The notes: a model not told the origin generated them from the sequence alone. Counted from the stretch's first letter, positions 14,219 through 24,176 are shown. The stretch is 35,068 nt of DNA from Indibacter alkaliphilus LW1 (GCF_000295935.2 NZ_ALWO02000045.1:234376-269443); one strand, 5' to 3'. Numbers and translations: made by a program.

Positions 14219-15436
14219 ATGAAGTTTGATAATTTAATTGTTTTTAAGCTAAGTGAGTTTCCTGCTTATTCTGAAACTTTTATAGTTCGGAACGTAATAG
14301 GCGCCATTGAGAAAGGATATCAGGTAAGAATTCTTGCCAATCTTAAAAACCATATTTCCAATTCTTCTCAAAAAGATTTACTTGAGAAGTATAAACTTTT
14401 GGAAAAAGTTTATACTGTTAAATCCATACCTATTACGCCATTTAGAAGAATAAGAAATCTGATATGGGATATTATCAAAAAACCATATTTGGTCTTTCTT
14501 TTTTTAAAATTCACCTTTTTAAAAAGGAATCTCAGCTATTACTTCCTTTACCTGATCAAAGAATATCATTTCCTATTTAAGGCAAAAGTGGTTCACGTTC
14601 ATTTTTGTGATCAATTCAAGCCACTTCAAAATTTATTTCATTTTGGGTTGTTAGAAGGCAAAATAGTGATCACTTTTCACGGGTATGATGTGGAGCTTTT
14701 GGCTACTAAAAACAAATCTGATATTCCAGTTTTAAATCAAATAGGATCCGTTTTCATTTCAAATTCGGAATTCACTAAAAGTAAATTAATTCAGCTAGGT
14801 TTGGATTCGAATAAAATTCAAGTGGTTTATAATGGTATTGATGTTTCCATATCTGAGCCCACACAAAGAGATTCTGTTAATCATCCATTAAGACTTTTAA
14901 GTGTTGGAAGACTTGTGGCTTTTAAAGGACATATCTATGCCCTAAAGTCAGTTCTAGAACTTGTCCAAAATGGGTGTAAGGTTAAATATACAATAATCGG
15001 AGAAGGAAAGGAATTTGAAAATCTAATCGCATTTGTTAAATCGAATGGATTGGAAGAGCATGTCCAATTTTTAGGAAAAAAGACCCAAAGTGAAATATTT
15101 GAGCAATTTATTGCCAATGATATTTTTTTGTTTCCATCCACCGTAGATAATAATGGAAGAATGGAAAACTTTGGTGTAGCATCCCTTGAAGCACAATTAT
15201 TTGGTTTGCCAGTTATTGGATTTGATGTAGGTGGGTTTCCGGAAACTTTAAAAAATGAAAAAACCGGATTTATTGTTCCTGACAAAGATTACAAGCGAAT
15301 GGCTAAGAAAATTATCGAACTTGTAGAAAACAATTATCTATACTCAATGACTAGTAAAGAAGCACAGAATCATATAAGAAAATATTTTAATTATACTGAT
15401 ATTTTTAAAAAACTTGATAGGGTTTACACATCTTGA
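14219..15436 (+). CDS. GT4 glycosyltransferase
   Basis: A 405-residue GT-B retaining enzyme. The N-terminal domain holds VHVHFCDQF and ITFHGYDVELL. The C-terminal Rossmann domain has LLSVGRLVAFKGH and, near residues 317-335, ENFGVASLEAQLFGLPVI with the paired glutamates of the EX7E motif. GFDVGGFPE completes the donor site. It is similar to colanic-acid-type WcaL/exopolysaccharide GT4 enzymes. It starts at an ATG 34 bp after the previous gene. Confidence 0.92.
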   Translation: MKFDNLIVFKLSEFPAYSETFIVRNVIGAIEKGYQVRILANLKNHISNSSQKDLLEKYKLLEKVYTVKSIPITPFRRIRNLIWDIIKKPYLVFLFLKFTFLKRNLSYYFLYLIKEYHFLFKAKVVHVHFCDQFKPLQNLFHFGLLEGKIVITFHGYDVELLATKNKSDIPVLNQIGSVFISNSEFTKSKLIQLGLDSNKIQVVYNGIDVSISEPTQRDSVNHPLRLLSVGRLVAFKGHIYALKSVLELVQNGCKVKYTIIGEGKEFENLIAFVKSNGLEEHVQFLGKKTQSEIFEQFIANDIFLFPSTVDNNGRMENFGVASLEAQLFGLPVIGFDVGGFPETLKNEKTGFIVPDKDYKRMAKKIIELVENNYLYSMTSKEAQNHIRKYFNYTDIFKKLDRVYTS

Positions 15437-15439
15437 ATA

Positions 15440-16447
15440 ATGTCTTTCCCACTAGTTTCCATCCTAATCCCAAATTTTAATAAGGCTCCTTACTTGAGAG
15501 AAACATTGGATTCTGTGTTAAGTCAGACCTATACCCATTGGGAATGTATCATTGTGGATGACCATAGCACAGATCATTCTTGGAAGATTTTGGAGGAATA
15601 TGCCAAAAAGGATTCCAGAGTGAAAGTTTTCAAAAGACCTGATGATCGCACCAAAGGAGGTAGTGTAGCTAGAAATTATGCCTTTGAATTGTCCAAAGGA
15701 GAATTTATCCAATGGTTGGATTCTGATGATATCATCCATCCAATCAAAATTGAGAATCAACTTCAGGACTTATTATCAGTTAACTTGAATGCGATTTCTA
15801 TTTCTAATTGGGATTGGTTTGATCAACTGGGAGAAATAGAGAAAAAGCTGGAGAACTCAAATTTCAGCTCGAGCATTAGAGCAAGATGGCAAGAACATCC
15901 AAAGAATGGTTTAAATCTAATTTTATGGCTTTTTAAAAATAACTTATTTATTCCATCCCATTCCTATATTATGAGTCGGGAAGTTATTCTTAAATCAGGT
16001 CTTTGGAATGAAGGGTTATATAAAAATCAGGATGGGGAGTTTATGCTTAGGGCCTTATTGAAAAGTGATCAGGTGGTTTTCAATGACTCGGTTTACGCTT
16101 TTTACAGGAGACCTGATTCAAGTCATTTAAGCAAACAAGCGACTTCACAAAGTTATAATGATTGGTTTCGATCACTTGTCTTGGGAGATCAGAAGATATT
16201 AGAGGTTCAGAATTCCAAAGAAATCAGAAATATCCTGATCATGAATTATGAACGCCTGATCAAGTTTACAGGTTTGGATTTTCCTCAAGTGACTCAAATG
16301 GCATTGGAAAGGATCAATGTGCTCAATCCAAAAGTGAAGTTTGACCTTTCCAAACCCTACCTGATTTGGCTGGGTTCATGGGTTGGATTTAGAAACTTTC
16401 TCAAGATGAGAGACTTCTTGATCGGTTTAAAACTTTTGAAGATTTGA
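15440..16447 (+). CDS. GT2 glycosyltransferase
   Basis: A 335-residue GT-A enzyme: ILIPNFNKAPYLRETLDSVL at the N-terminus, DDHSTD (40-45), and WLDSDD (92-97) for metal binding. The segment KGGSVARNYAFELSKGEFI is typical of the family. The start is 3 nt after the preceding stop, and the end overlaps the next TTG start by 4 bases (TTGA). Confidence 0.92.
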   Translation: MSFPLVSILIPNFNKAPYLRETLDSVLSQTYTHWECIIVDDHSTDHSWKILEEYAKKDSRVKVFKRPDDRTKGGSVARNYAFELSKGEFIQWLDSDDIIHPIKIENQLQDLLSVNLNAISISNWDWFDQLGEIEKKLENSNFSSSIRARWQEHPKNGLNLILWLFKNNLFIPSHSYIMSREVILKSGLWNEGLYKNQDGEFMLRALLKSDQVVFNDSVYAFYRRPDSSHLSKQATSQSYNDWFRSLVLGDQKILEVQNSKEIRNILIMNYERLIKFTGLDFPQVTQMALERINVLNPKVKFDLSKPYLIWLGSWVGFRNFLKMRDFLIGLKLLKI

Positions 16448-17202
16448 TTCCAAAAATTATCCATTATTGCTGGTTTGGAAAAAAAGCCATGTCCGAATTG
16501 GAATTGGGCTGTATACAATCTTGGAAAGCTGTATTGCCTGATTATAAAATCAAGCTTTGGAATGAAGAAAATTTCGACTATTCAGCATACGGCTTTTCAT
16601 CAGAAGCCTATAAGCTTGGGAAATATGCCTTTGTTACAGATGTCTGTAGACTGCATGCCCTTTACCAAGAAGGGGGTATTTATTTGGATACGGATATGTT
16701 GGTTTTAAAGGATTTCACACATTTGATGGATTTTGATTTTATAATTAGTGAGGAAAAAGAAGGTTTAATTTCTGCTGGAATTATTGGATCTACTCCAAGG
16801 AATCCAACTTTATCAGACCTATTGAGTCAATATAAAGTATTAAGGTTTAACATTAATTCTCCTTTGGATATACCAAGTTTTCTGACTTCGAACCTAAATA
16901 GGAATAAAATAAAAATTTACCCGGCAGCATATTTTTATCCACTTCCTTTCTCCAAAAAAGGTCAGGACTACAAGTCCTATATTCACCCTGAAACATACGC
17001 CGTTCATCTGTGGAACCACAGTTGGAAAACTGAATGGAGCCACTTACATGATAAAAGCTTTGTTAAGGCCTTAAGTGGATATTTCAAACGGATTTGGTCA
17101 AGCCCTAAAAGTATGATTGGCGATTCTTTTCCCATGATGTTTATAAAGTGCTTTCTGGCAGAAAGCTTTTCGGGTCTCTATCAAAAATATAAAAAAGGAT
17201 AA
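16444..17202 (+). CDS. GT32-like capsular polysaccharide glycosyltransferase
   Basis: 252 residues. IPKIIHYCWFG at the N-terminus, CIQSWKAVLPDYKIKLWNEENF, and GGIYLDTDMLV with the DXD motif (82-84) are the hallmarks of the Gly_transf_sug (OCH1/GT32-like) family. The TTG start overlaps the previous stop (TTGA). The likely role is transfer of one residue to the growing repeat unit; donor unknown. Confidence 0.92.
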   Translation: MIPKIIHYCWFGKKAMSELELGCIQSWKAVLPDYKIKLWNEENFDYSAYGFSSEAYKLGKYAFVTDVCRLHALYQEGGIYLDTDMLVLKDFTHLMDFDFIISEEKEGLISAGIIGSTPRNPTLSDLLSQYKVLRFNINSPLDIPSFLTSNLNRNKIKIYPAAYFYPLPFSKKGQDYKSYIHPETYAVHLWNHSWKTEWSHLHDKSFVKALSGYFKRIWSSPKSMIGDSFPMMFIKCFLAESFSGLYQKYKKG

Positions 17203-17203
17203 A

Positions 17204-18121
17204 GTGAATCTTAGTGTAACCATTATCATTCCTGCCTACAATGCTGTCAATTTTTTGGAAAGGGCGGTGAAGTCTGCTTTGGCCCAAGATTTTGTCAAAG
17301 AAATTATTATCGTAGAAGATGGTTCTCAAGATGATACCTATCAACTTGCCTTACAGCTCGAACAGAAATATGATTTAGTCCAAGTTCAAACCCATGAGAA
17401 CAGGGTGAATAAAGGCCTGGCAGCTACAAGGAACAGAGGTTTAGAGTTTGCAAGCGGCGATTGGATTCAGGTATTGGATGCAGATGATGAATTGATGCAC
17501 GGTAAGATAGCATCCCAATTGCGTATCATTAAGCCAGATTCAACTTTCGTTGTCGGGAATTCCTTGGATATATATGCCGATGGCCGGGTTACAAAAAGGT
17601 CCTTTTATGAAAATACCTGGCAAGGATTGATCGTGGGCAAATTTGGAATTAGCAGTGCTAATTTATTCAATCGTAAAGCTTTAGCGTCAATAGGAGGATT
17701 TGATGGAAAGCTGAGGACAAGTGAAGAGTATGACCTGATGTTCAGGCTAATGAAGGAAGGAAATATGCCTGTATTTGATCCTAATTATCTCACAAAAATC
17801 CATATCACAGAAGGGTCATTGTCAAGAGGAAAGCAATACGAAGAGATTCTAAGTACGAACTGGATTAACTTAAGAAAAAGAATTAGAAAACATTTAATTG
17901 AAAAAGGAAAGTTTACTTTATTCCTAAATTATTGGTATTCCGGTTCTGTGGGTACCTTTCTGGAAAGTTTTGGATTACCCATAGATGAAACTGTTAACAA
18001 AACATTTTTAAAAATTTACAAAGTTGAAAAGAGACTTAAAAAAAGGATCTATTTAACGTTTTTTAATCAATATAAAAAGGCAACTGAGATTTTGATTGAA
18101 AACCAAAGGAAAGGAAGTTGA
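17204..18121 (+). CDS. GT2 glycosyltransferase
   Basis: A 305-residue GT-A enzyme with IIIPAYNAVNFLERAVKSAL, EDGSQDDT (38-45), NKGLAATRNRGL (69-80) and VLDADDE (90-96). GTG start one base after the previous stop. Its 3' end overlaps the next gene's TTG start by 4 bases. Confidence 0.92.
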   Translation: MNLSVTIIIPAYNAVNFLERAVKSALAQDFVKEIIIVEDGSQDDTYQLALQLEQKYDLVQVQTHENRVNKGLAATRNRGLEFASGDWIQVLDADDELMHGKIASQLRIIKPDSTFVVGNSLDIYADGRVTKRSFYENTWQGLIVGKFGISSANLFNRKALASIGGFDGKLRTSEEYDLMFRLMKEGNMPVFDPNYLTKIHITEGSLSRGKQYEEILSTNWINLRKRIRKHLIEKGKFTLFLNYWYSGSVGTFLESFGLPIDETVNKTFLKIYKVEKRLKKRIYLTFFNQYKKATEILIENQRKGS

Positions 18122-18993
18122 AGCTAAGTGTTATTGTTCCCTACTTTAAGGATTACAACAGGCTTATTCAATTGTTAAATTGTTTGAAGCAGCAACAATT
18201 AGCTTCAGATTTGTTTGAAGTGATTGTTGTTAACAACGATCCCGAAATCCCTTTGGAATTGCCCAAGGATTTTTATGCCAATTATTCATTGATATTATTC
18301 GAAGAACCACGACCTGGATCTTACGCCGCTCGAAATAAAGGGATTGCCCATGCCAATGGTGAGATACTGGCTTTTACTGATTCCGACTGTCTTCCTGATA
18401 CGAACTGGTTAAGTAATGCGCTGGAAATATTTGATAGGGATACTCAAAAGAAACTGGGGATTTTGACCGGGCCTGTTCCATTATTTTATAAAGACCCCAA
18501 AAAATTAACAGCAGCGGAAGTATATGAAAAATACACGGGGTTTACCACTGAGGCCTATGCCAAAGAGGGTCATGCCATTACTGCTAATTGGTTTTCCTAT
18601 AGAAATACCTTGCTAGCATTTAAGGGATTTGATGAAAATCTAAAATCAAACGGGGATAGTGATTTATCGAAAAAGATTACGGATCAATATGAAATTCAAT
18701 ATTCCCCCAATGTGATTGTCAGGCATCCCTCTAGGTATTTTGTCAGTGAGGTGGTATATAAATATCGCCGCGTATTGGGAGGAACATATCAAAGAAAGTT
18801 TAAAAAATCCCGATTTAAGTTTTTAGGGTATTTGCTGGATTTCACTTGGAGAAGGGTCCGCTTTTCAGCAAAAAAAATGGTAACGATAAGGCCTAAAGAG
18901 TCCTCTCAAATTCTTGTGGTAAATCTTGCCATCGTTTGGGGTACCTGGAAAGAATTTTTCTACTTATTAAATGGACTGGAAACCAAGCGGTGA
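18118..18993 (+). CDS. GT2 glycosyltransferase
   Basis: A 291-residue GT-A enzyme with a more distant N-terminus (VIVPYFKDYNRLIQLLNCL), VNNDPE (38-43), ARNKGIAHANGEILAFTDSD (71-90) and NGDSDLSKKI. The DSDC motif suggests relatedness to mycofactocin/succinoglycan-type GT2 enzymes. TTG start in a TTGA overlap. Confidence 0.9.
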   Translation: MKLSVIVPYFKDYNRLIQLLNCLKQQQLASDLFEVIVVNNDPEIPLELPKDFYANYSLILFEEPRPGSYAARNKGIAHANGEILAFTDSDCLPDTNWLSNALEIFDRDTQKKLGILTGPVPLFYKDPKKLTAAEVYEKYTGFTTEAYAKEGHAITANWFSYRNTLLAFKGFDENLKSNGDSDLSKKITDQYEIQYSPNVIVRHPSRYFVSEVVYKYRRVLGGTYQRKFKKSRFKFLGYLLDFTWRRVRFSAKKMVTIRPKESSQILVVNLAIVWGTWKEFFYLLNGLETKR

Positions 18994-19030
18994 GAAAATT
19001 AAAACCTGATTCAACATTTAAATTTTCGCT

Positions 19031-20110
19031 ATGAGATTGCTCTATTTATTAAACAGTTTAACTGCACTTGGAGGAATCTCAAACATTACCAATAGGAAGC
19101 TAGAATGGCTTATCACTGAAAAAGGTTATGAAATAGCTGTAATCGTCAAAAAGCTTCATACTGACTATGAGGAGGGCTTTAATGGAAAACTGAAGATTTA
19201 TAATTTTAACCAAACCTATCTAGGTTTATCTTTTTATGAAAAAGTCATCTACGGTATTCATTTCCGCAATTTCATCAAGAAGATAATGATTGAATTTAAA
19301 CCTGATATCTGTATTAGTTTACTTTCGAGTATTGATTTTTTCATCCTGCCGTTTATTGCGGTTAAAATCCCAAAAATCCTTGAAATACATGCCTCCTCGA
19401 TTGAGATCGTACAAAAGTCATTCCCATTAAAAAAACTATTTTATGCTCGCTACTCAAAAATCATTGTACTTAATGAATTAGAGAAATCTCAGTATGGCTT
19501 AAATAATGTTGAAGTAATACCAAATTTCATTTCACCTAATAATCTGAAACTTGAAGATTTAACCAAACGGAATATTATTATTTCAGGTGGTAGAAATGAA
19601 CAATTGAAACAATTTGACCATCAGATTTCCGCATGGAATAAAATCCATTCAGAATTTAAGGATTGGGAATATCATTTATATATTCAAGGTAACAGCCAAG
19701 ATTTAAACCGTTATAGAAGTTTAGTCGATCAAGGATGCACCTCATTAAAAATCTTTCCTGCTGTAAATAATTTTAGAGAGAAGTTATTGGAATCATCCAT
19801 CATGGTCCTTACTTCCAAATCTGAAAGTTTTTCTTTGATGATTTTAGAGGCATTTAATGCCTACAATGCAATAATTTCATATAAAACCTTTTCAGGCCCA
19901 CTTACCTTACTTGGAGAAGGAGAAGGTGTTCTTGTCGATATGAATGATATTGGTCAACTATCTGAAAGCATTTCCTCGGTAATTAAGAATAAATATTTAC
20001 GAGAGAAGTTATCAAAAAAAGCAAAGGAGAAAGTCCTCAATCACTCAACGCCATCAATTATGGAAAAATGGGTGAACCTTTTTAATCGCGTATTGGATGA
20101 GGGTAATTAG
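19031..20110 (+). CDS. GT4 glycosyltransferase
   Basis: 359 residues in two Rossmann domains. LLYLLNSLTALGGISNI at the N-terminus marks a GT4 donor/acceptor loop. ESFSLMILEAFNAYNAIISY (about 264-283) carries the EX7E pair. The usual glycine-rich GG after it is replaced by SGPLTLLGEGE, as in Gtf1/WbnK-like enzymes. Overlaps the next gene by 14 bases. Confidence 0.9.
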   Translation: MRLLYLLNSLTALGGISNITNRKLEWLITEKGYEIAVIVKKLHTDYEEGFNGKLKIYNFNQTYLGLSFYEKVIYGIHFRNFIKKIMIEFKPDICISLLSSIDFFILPFIAVKIPKILEIHASSIEIVQKSFPLKKLFYARYSKIIVLNELEKSQYGLNNVEVIPNFISPNNLKLEDLTKRNIIISGGRNEQLKQFDHQISAWNKIHSEFKDWEYHLYIQGNSQDLNRYRSLVDQGCTSLKIFPAVNNFREKLLESSIMVLTSKSESFSLMILEAFNAYNAIISYKTFSGPLTLLGEGEGVLVDMNDIGQLSESISSVIKNKYLREKLSKKAKEKVLNHSTPSIMEKWVNLFNRVLDEGN

Positions 20111-21179
20111 GGTTCTGCCATATATGGATTTTGGGGGATTGGAAAGAAGGGTCTTAATTACTGCAATTGGATTTCAACAAAACCCTGATGTTGAGTTGGA
20201 GATTTTTGTTTTAGGCTCTCGGGGAAAAACTTCAGATGAAATCTCAGCCCTAGGGATTCAACCCAAACATTTTAACAGCAAAATTAAAATCCCAAATATC
20301 AAGTTGATTTATGCTTTGTATAGACAATTCAAGTTGATTCGACCTGATGTAGTTCACACTTCAAGTGCTGAGGCCAATTTTCATGGGCTAATTGCAGCTT
20401 GGCTAGCAGGAGTGCCAGTTAGAATAGGAGAGGAGATTGGCTTTCCAAACCATGATTGGAAATGGAGCTTGATTTTCAAGGCTATATATAAGTTAGCCAC
20501 AAAAGTAATCGGCATCTCCAAGGCAGTAAAAGATAGAATTGTTGAACTAGGAGAGGTCTCAGCTGATAAAGTTGAAGTAGTATATAACCCAGTTTCAGTA
20601 ACCGACTCAGTAAGCATTAAGATATCAGTAGATCCAGATGCTTTCATATTTGTATCTATCTGTCGATTAGTCCCAGTTAAGAATTTACAGACTTTAATAC
20701 TAGCCTTTAAAGAGCTCATGTCCTCAGAACTGCATGAGCACCCAAAGCTTTGGATTGTCGGTGATGGAACAGAAAGAGAGAAGCTTGAAAAACAAGTTCA
20801 TGATTTAGAATTAAATGATCATGTCATTTTCTGGGGTTTCCAAATGGATGTAAGCCCTTATTTAAAGGCAGCTCAAGCCTTTGTTTTGCCTTCGCTTTCA
20901 GAAGGTTTTTCCATTTCCTTGGTAGAAGCCATGTTTTGTGGGCTTCCCTGCATAGTCACCAATCAAGGAGGCCCTACTGAGATCATTGAAGATAAAGAAA
21001 CTGGTTTCCTGATCGATCCTCATAACCAAGATCAAATTCTAGATACCATGCGCAAGATGCTTCACTTACCTAAAGATCATCGTAAAACTATAGGGTTCAA
21101 AGCCCAACAAGCTGCCAAAAAATACTCCGTCTCCAATTACATCAATAGGCTTTTGGAGGTTTATGAAGATTGCAGATAG
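20097..21179 (+). CDS. GT4 glycosyltransferase
   Basis: A 360-residue GT-B enzyme. GGLERRVLITAIGF at the N-terminus, ISICRLVPVKN-type hinge (VSICRLVPVKN), SEGFSISLVEAMFCGLPCIV (about 267-286) with EX7E, and NQGGPTEII. Its ATG lies inside the end of the preceding gene, so translation is probably coupled. Confidence 0.92.
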   Translation: MRVIRVLPYMDFGGLERRVLITAIGFQQNPDVELEIFVLGSRGKTSDEISALGIQPKHFNSKIKIPNIKLIYALYRQFKLIRPDVVHTSSAEANFHGLIAAWLAGVPVRIGEEIGFPNHDWKWSLIFKAIYKLATKVIGISKAVKDRIVELGEVSADKVEVVYNPVSVTDSVSIKISVDPDAFIFVSICRLVPVKNLQTLILAFKELMSSELHEHPKLWIVGDGTEREKLEKQVHDLELNDHVIFWGFQMDVSPYLKAAQAFVLPSLSEGFSISLVEAMFCGLPCIVTNQGGPTEIIEDKETGFLIDPHNQDQILDTMRKMLHLPKDHRKTIGFKAQQAAKKYSVSNYINRLLEVYEDCR

Positions 21180-21344
21180 ACACCTTGCCATATTCACCCA
21201 ATCGGTTTCTTATTAAGGAAGTTAAAGTCATAGCGAAGATTTAAATAGAGTTATCATTTACTATAATCGCAATAAACTTGAACAAATCCCCCAAAATGTA
21301 TACTGATTCATCGTACCTTTTTGAAGTGACTTCTAATCTTATTC
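21180..21344. other. Longest gap inside the glycosyltransferase operon
   Basis: 165 bp without a gene; only an 18-codon ORF (atgtatactgat..., from 21297) is present. No terminator-like hairpin with a T tract is visible. An internal promoter is possible but not identifiable. Confidence 0.4.
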
Positions 21345-22475
21345 ATGTCTGAAAAAATCCGCATCCTCCACTGTATCGAAACCATTTCCTCAGGGGGAGT
21401 AGAACGCTTAAGGTTGAGCTTTGCTAGAAACCTTGATTACAACAAATATGAATTAAAAATAGCCTGCACTCAAGCTAAAGGCCAGATTTTAAAAGAGTTT
21501 AAAACGTTAGGTGTTGAGATTATTGAAGTAGGGAATTTTAAACACCCTTTTCAATTAAAAAATTACAACATACTACTCAAACATATAAAATCATATCAAC
21601 CTCACATTATTCATGGGGCAGTTTTTGAAGGCAACTCAATGGCTACTGTTGGTAAAATTTTCGGTAAAGTGCCAGTAGCTATTTTAGAAGAAACATCAGA
21701 ACCTAGGTTCAGGTCGAAAAAGGCTAACTTTTTATTGAAATGCTACGCAAATTTTGCTGATATATTTGTTGGCATTTCCCCAGCAGTTGTTACTTACTTA
21801 AAGTCTACCTTAAATCTGTCCTCAAGTAAAGTGATATTACTTTCCAATGGAGTTGAGGTTCCTGAAGCAGTAAGGTCAGAAACATTATCTAAGCTGAAAG
21901 ATAGTTTGGGAATCAATAGCGATGACATAGTAATAGGGGCTGTTGGACGTGTTTATGATAAAGTGAAGCGTTTTTCAGATATCATAGAAGCCATTCATTT
22001 ATTGGGTAACCCGAAGTTAAAATTCCTATTAATTGGAAATGGCCCAGACTTGGAATATTTAAAGTCCTTAACTCATAAATATAGCCTCGAAGGTCAAGTA
22101 CTATTTTTGGATTACCAAGCTGACCCAAACCCTTATTATTGTTTGATGGATATTTTTTGTTTGCCATCTTTACAAGAAGGTTTCGGTTTAGTTGTGGTTG
22201 AGGCCATGTTGCATAACTTACCCGTAATAGCTACCAAAGTAGGCGGCTTGAAAAACATAGTGGATGATGGAAAATCAGGCTATTTGGTCAATCCGCAAAG
22301 TTCCATTGAATTGGCTTCTAAATTAAATTACCTTATTCAAAATCCTGATCTCCGAGATCAAATGGGTAGAGTAGGCTATCAAAGAGCAATTGAAAACTTT
22401 ACTATAGATACATACACAAGTAATTTGCTTCAGTTATACCATGAAAAGTTAACTAAAAAAGCAACCCATAACTAA
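21345..22475 (+). CDS. GT4 glycosyltransferase
   Basis: A 376-residue GT-B enzyme. CIETISSGGVERLRLSFA at the N-terminus, GAVGRVYDKVKRFSD, and QEGFGLVVVEAMLHNLPVIA (about 276-295) with EX7E, then VGGLKNIVDDGKSGYLV. A typical amylovoran/EPS-type GT4. It begins after the 165-bp gap and ends 8 nt before the membrane protein gene. Confidence 0.92.
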   Translation: MSEKIRILHCIETISSGGVERLRLSFARNLDYNKYELKIACTQAKGQILKEFKTLGVEIIEVGNFKHPFQLKNYNILLKHIKSYQPHIIHGAVFEGNSMATVGKIFGKVPVAILEETSEPRFRSKKANFLLKCYANFADIFVGISPAVVTYLKSTLNLSSSKVILLSNGVEVPEAVRSETLSKLKDSLGINSDDIVIGAVGRVYDKVKRFSDIIEAIHLLGNPKLKFLLIGNGPDLEYLKSLTHKYSLEGQVLFLDYQADPNPYYCLMDIFCLPSLQEGFGLVVVEAMLHNLPVIATKVGGLKNIVDDGKSGYLVNPQSSIELASKLNYLIQNPDLRDQMGRVGYQRAIENFTIDTYTSNLLQLYHEKLTKKATHN

Positions 22476-22483
22476 AAATTAAT

Positions 22484-23722
22484 TTGCTAGATATCATTGT
22501 CATATTGTTAGTAGTATTGGCGCTATTCTATTCCAACAGCACCATGGCTAAGAAATTTGGATTGTCTAGCAAGTACCAGTATCATTTGCATTACTTACTC
22601 TTGTATCATCTGTTTTTTTCATTGTTTTTCACCTGGTACATTCTGAATTTCGGAGGAGACTCGCAAGGATATTGGAAGCTTGGGATGCAACAAGTAGTAA
22701 TTAGAGGTCCAGAAGCATGGTTTTCCTATTGGGGAACAAGTACTACTTTTATACTTTGGCTTTGTTATATTCCTTCAAGAATCTTGGGCTTGAGTTATAC
22801 GACAGGAAATATTCTTTTTGGAGCATTAGGATTTGTAGGGATTCGATACATCTTCATTTTAGTAGCAGTTCACTTTCCCATGAACCATAAAGTGCTAAAT
22901 ATTCCACTATTTCCAACTGTATTCTATTTTCTTAATTTGCATTTTTGGTCAGCCGGAGTTGGAAAAGATGCTATCTGCTTTTGGGGAATTGCTTGGTTCT
23001 TATTTGCCCTACAGAGTTATAAAAGTAAATGGTGGCAGGTAATTATTGCTTTGTTTTTTGTTTATATGGCAAGACCTCACATGGGGCAAGCATTAATAGG
23101 AGGTGCTGCTCTAGCAATTATGTTGGGAAGTGAGATTAGTTCAACTTATAAAATAGCTTTAGGAGTATTAGCATTGTTTGGTTCATACTTTTTAATTGGA
23201 AGTACTGCTGAATTTCTAAAAGTTGAGGAACTATCAATTGACTCGTTAACGTCAATAACCTCAAAAACTGCAGGACTACTAAATAAAGGAAATGTTGGGT
23301 CGGCAGTAGATATTAGTTCCTATTCCTTACCAGCAAAAATTTTCACTTACATGTTCCGCCCCTTATTTTTTGATGCACATAATTTCGTGGCCTTTTTCTC
23401 GTCATTTGAAAATGCCCTTTATCTATGGTTAAGTTTTTTTATCTACAGGAATTGGACCCCAGAAGCTATTAGGGATATGCCACTCTTTCTAAAAGCAGGA
23501 ATAATTACTTTTATTCCCGTAACCTTAGCTTTTATGAATGCCCTAAGTAACCTAGGCGTTGTTATGCGCATGAAAAACATGACCATGATTTATTTCCTGC
23601 TTTTTTGTTTTTTCCTCATCGCCTACAACAAAAAACTCCGCTTCGAGAAGCTCAAAGAAAAGATCCGCTACTACAAGCGGCGTGAAGAAATCATCGCCAA
23701 GAAAAAAGAATCCGCGGCTTAA
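22484..23722 (+). CDS. Polytopic membrane protein, possible polymerase-like glycan protein
   Basis: 412 residues with about 9-11 hydrophobic segments and a basic tail (KKLRFEKLKEKIRYYKRREE). GGDSQGYW (about 58-65), SAGVGKDAICFWG and ARPHMG are loop motifs that recall EpsG/Wzy-like membrane proteins with a conserved KD and an RPH arginine, but no family can be assigned with certainty. TTG start at 22484, 8 nt after the GT4 stop. It is the last gene of the operon. A Wzy-type polymerase beside a Wzm/Wzt exporter would be unusual. It could instead be a ligase or an acceptor-modifying protein. Confidence 0.8.
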   Translation: MLDIIVILLVVLALFYSNSTMAKKFGLSSKYQYHLHYLLLYHLFFSLFFTWYILNFGGDSQGYWKLGMQQVVIRGPEAWFSYWGTSTTFILWLCYIPSRILGLSYTTGNILFGALGFVGIRYIFILVAVHFPMNHKVLNIPLFPTVFYFLNLHFWSAGVGKDAICFWGIAWFLFALQSYKSKWWQVIIALFFVYMARPHMGQALIGGAALAIMLGSEISSTYKIALGVLALFGSYFLIGSTAEFLKVEELSIDSLTSITSKTAGLLNKGNVGSAVDISSYSLPAKIFTYMFRPLFFDAHNFVAFFSSFENALYLWLSFFIYRNWTPEAIRDMPLFLKAGIITFIPVTLAFMNALSNLGVVMRMKNMTMIYFLLFCFFLIAYNKKLRFEKLKEKIRYYKRREEIIAKKKESAA

Positions 23723-23735
23723 GCTTTTGCCCGCT

Positions 23736-23817
23736 CTTCGGAATTTGCAATTCCGAAGCCCGATAAATAGGATTTGCAATCCGCTGTGTCGAACAAGATG
23801 CCTGGGATTTGTAATCC
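23736..23817. repeat. Three successive palindromes with conserved loop
   Basis: The palindrome cttcggaatt-tgc-aattccgaag (23736-23758) has a perfect 10-bp stem. ggatt-tgc-aatcc (23770-23782) and ggatt-tgt-aatcc (23805-23817) share the loop and the inner stem. They follow the operon's stop codon by 14 bases. No T tract follows, so a classical terminator is not indicated. The form suits REP-like elements. Confidence 0.75.
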
Positions 23818-24176
23818 ATCTCCCAAAAAAATCAAGATTGAGCCTACAATTTCCATCGCATTTATGCAGTGATTTTTTTGCCCTGAATGGGAGGGTAGGG
23901 GCTTCAGCCGAAAATATTTCGACTAAAGTCGCTAAGCACTCCCTTTCCGCCTCCGACCACCGGCTAAAGCACGGTGGAAATTGTTCAGGTGCCCTGATTC
24001 AGGAATTGACATCCAATAACTTTTCACTAATCACTTTTCACTGATCACTTTTCCCTTTTCCTTCGGATTCTTGGTAAAGGAGTTTCCAACTCCATTTCTT
24101 TTCGTCTCCCCATTAAGGGACAAGTTATGTGTGCAACCAGATGCCTCCTTTCGTACCATTGACAGATTAAAGGGAT

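Noticed and set aside
23682-24044. A 120-codon plus-strand ORF overlapping the end of the membrane protein
   Set aside because: Built from the TGC-loop palindromes and other repeats; out of frame with the credible gene.
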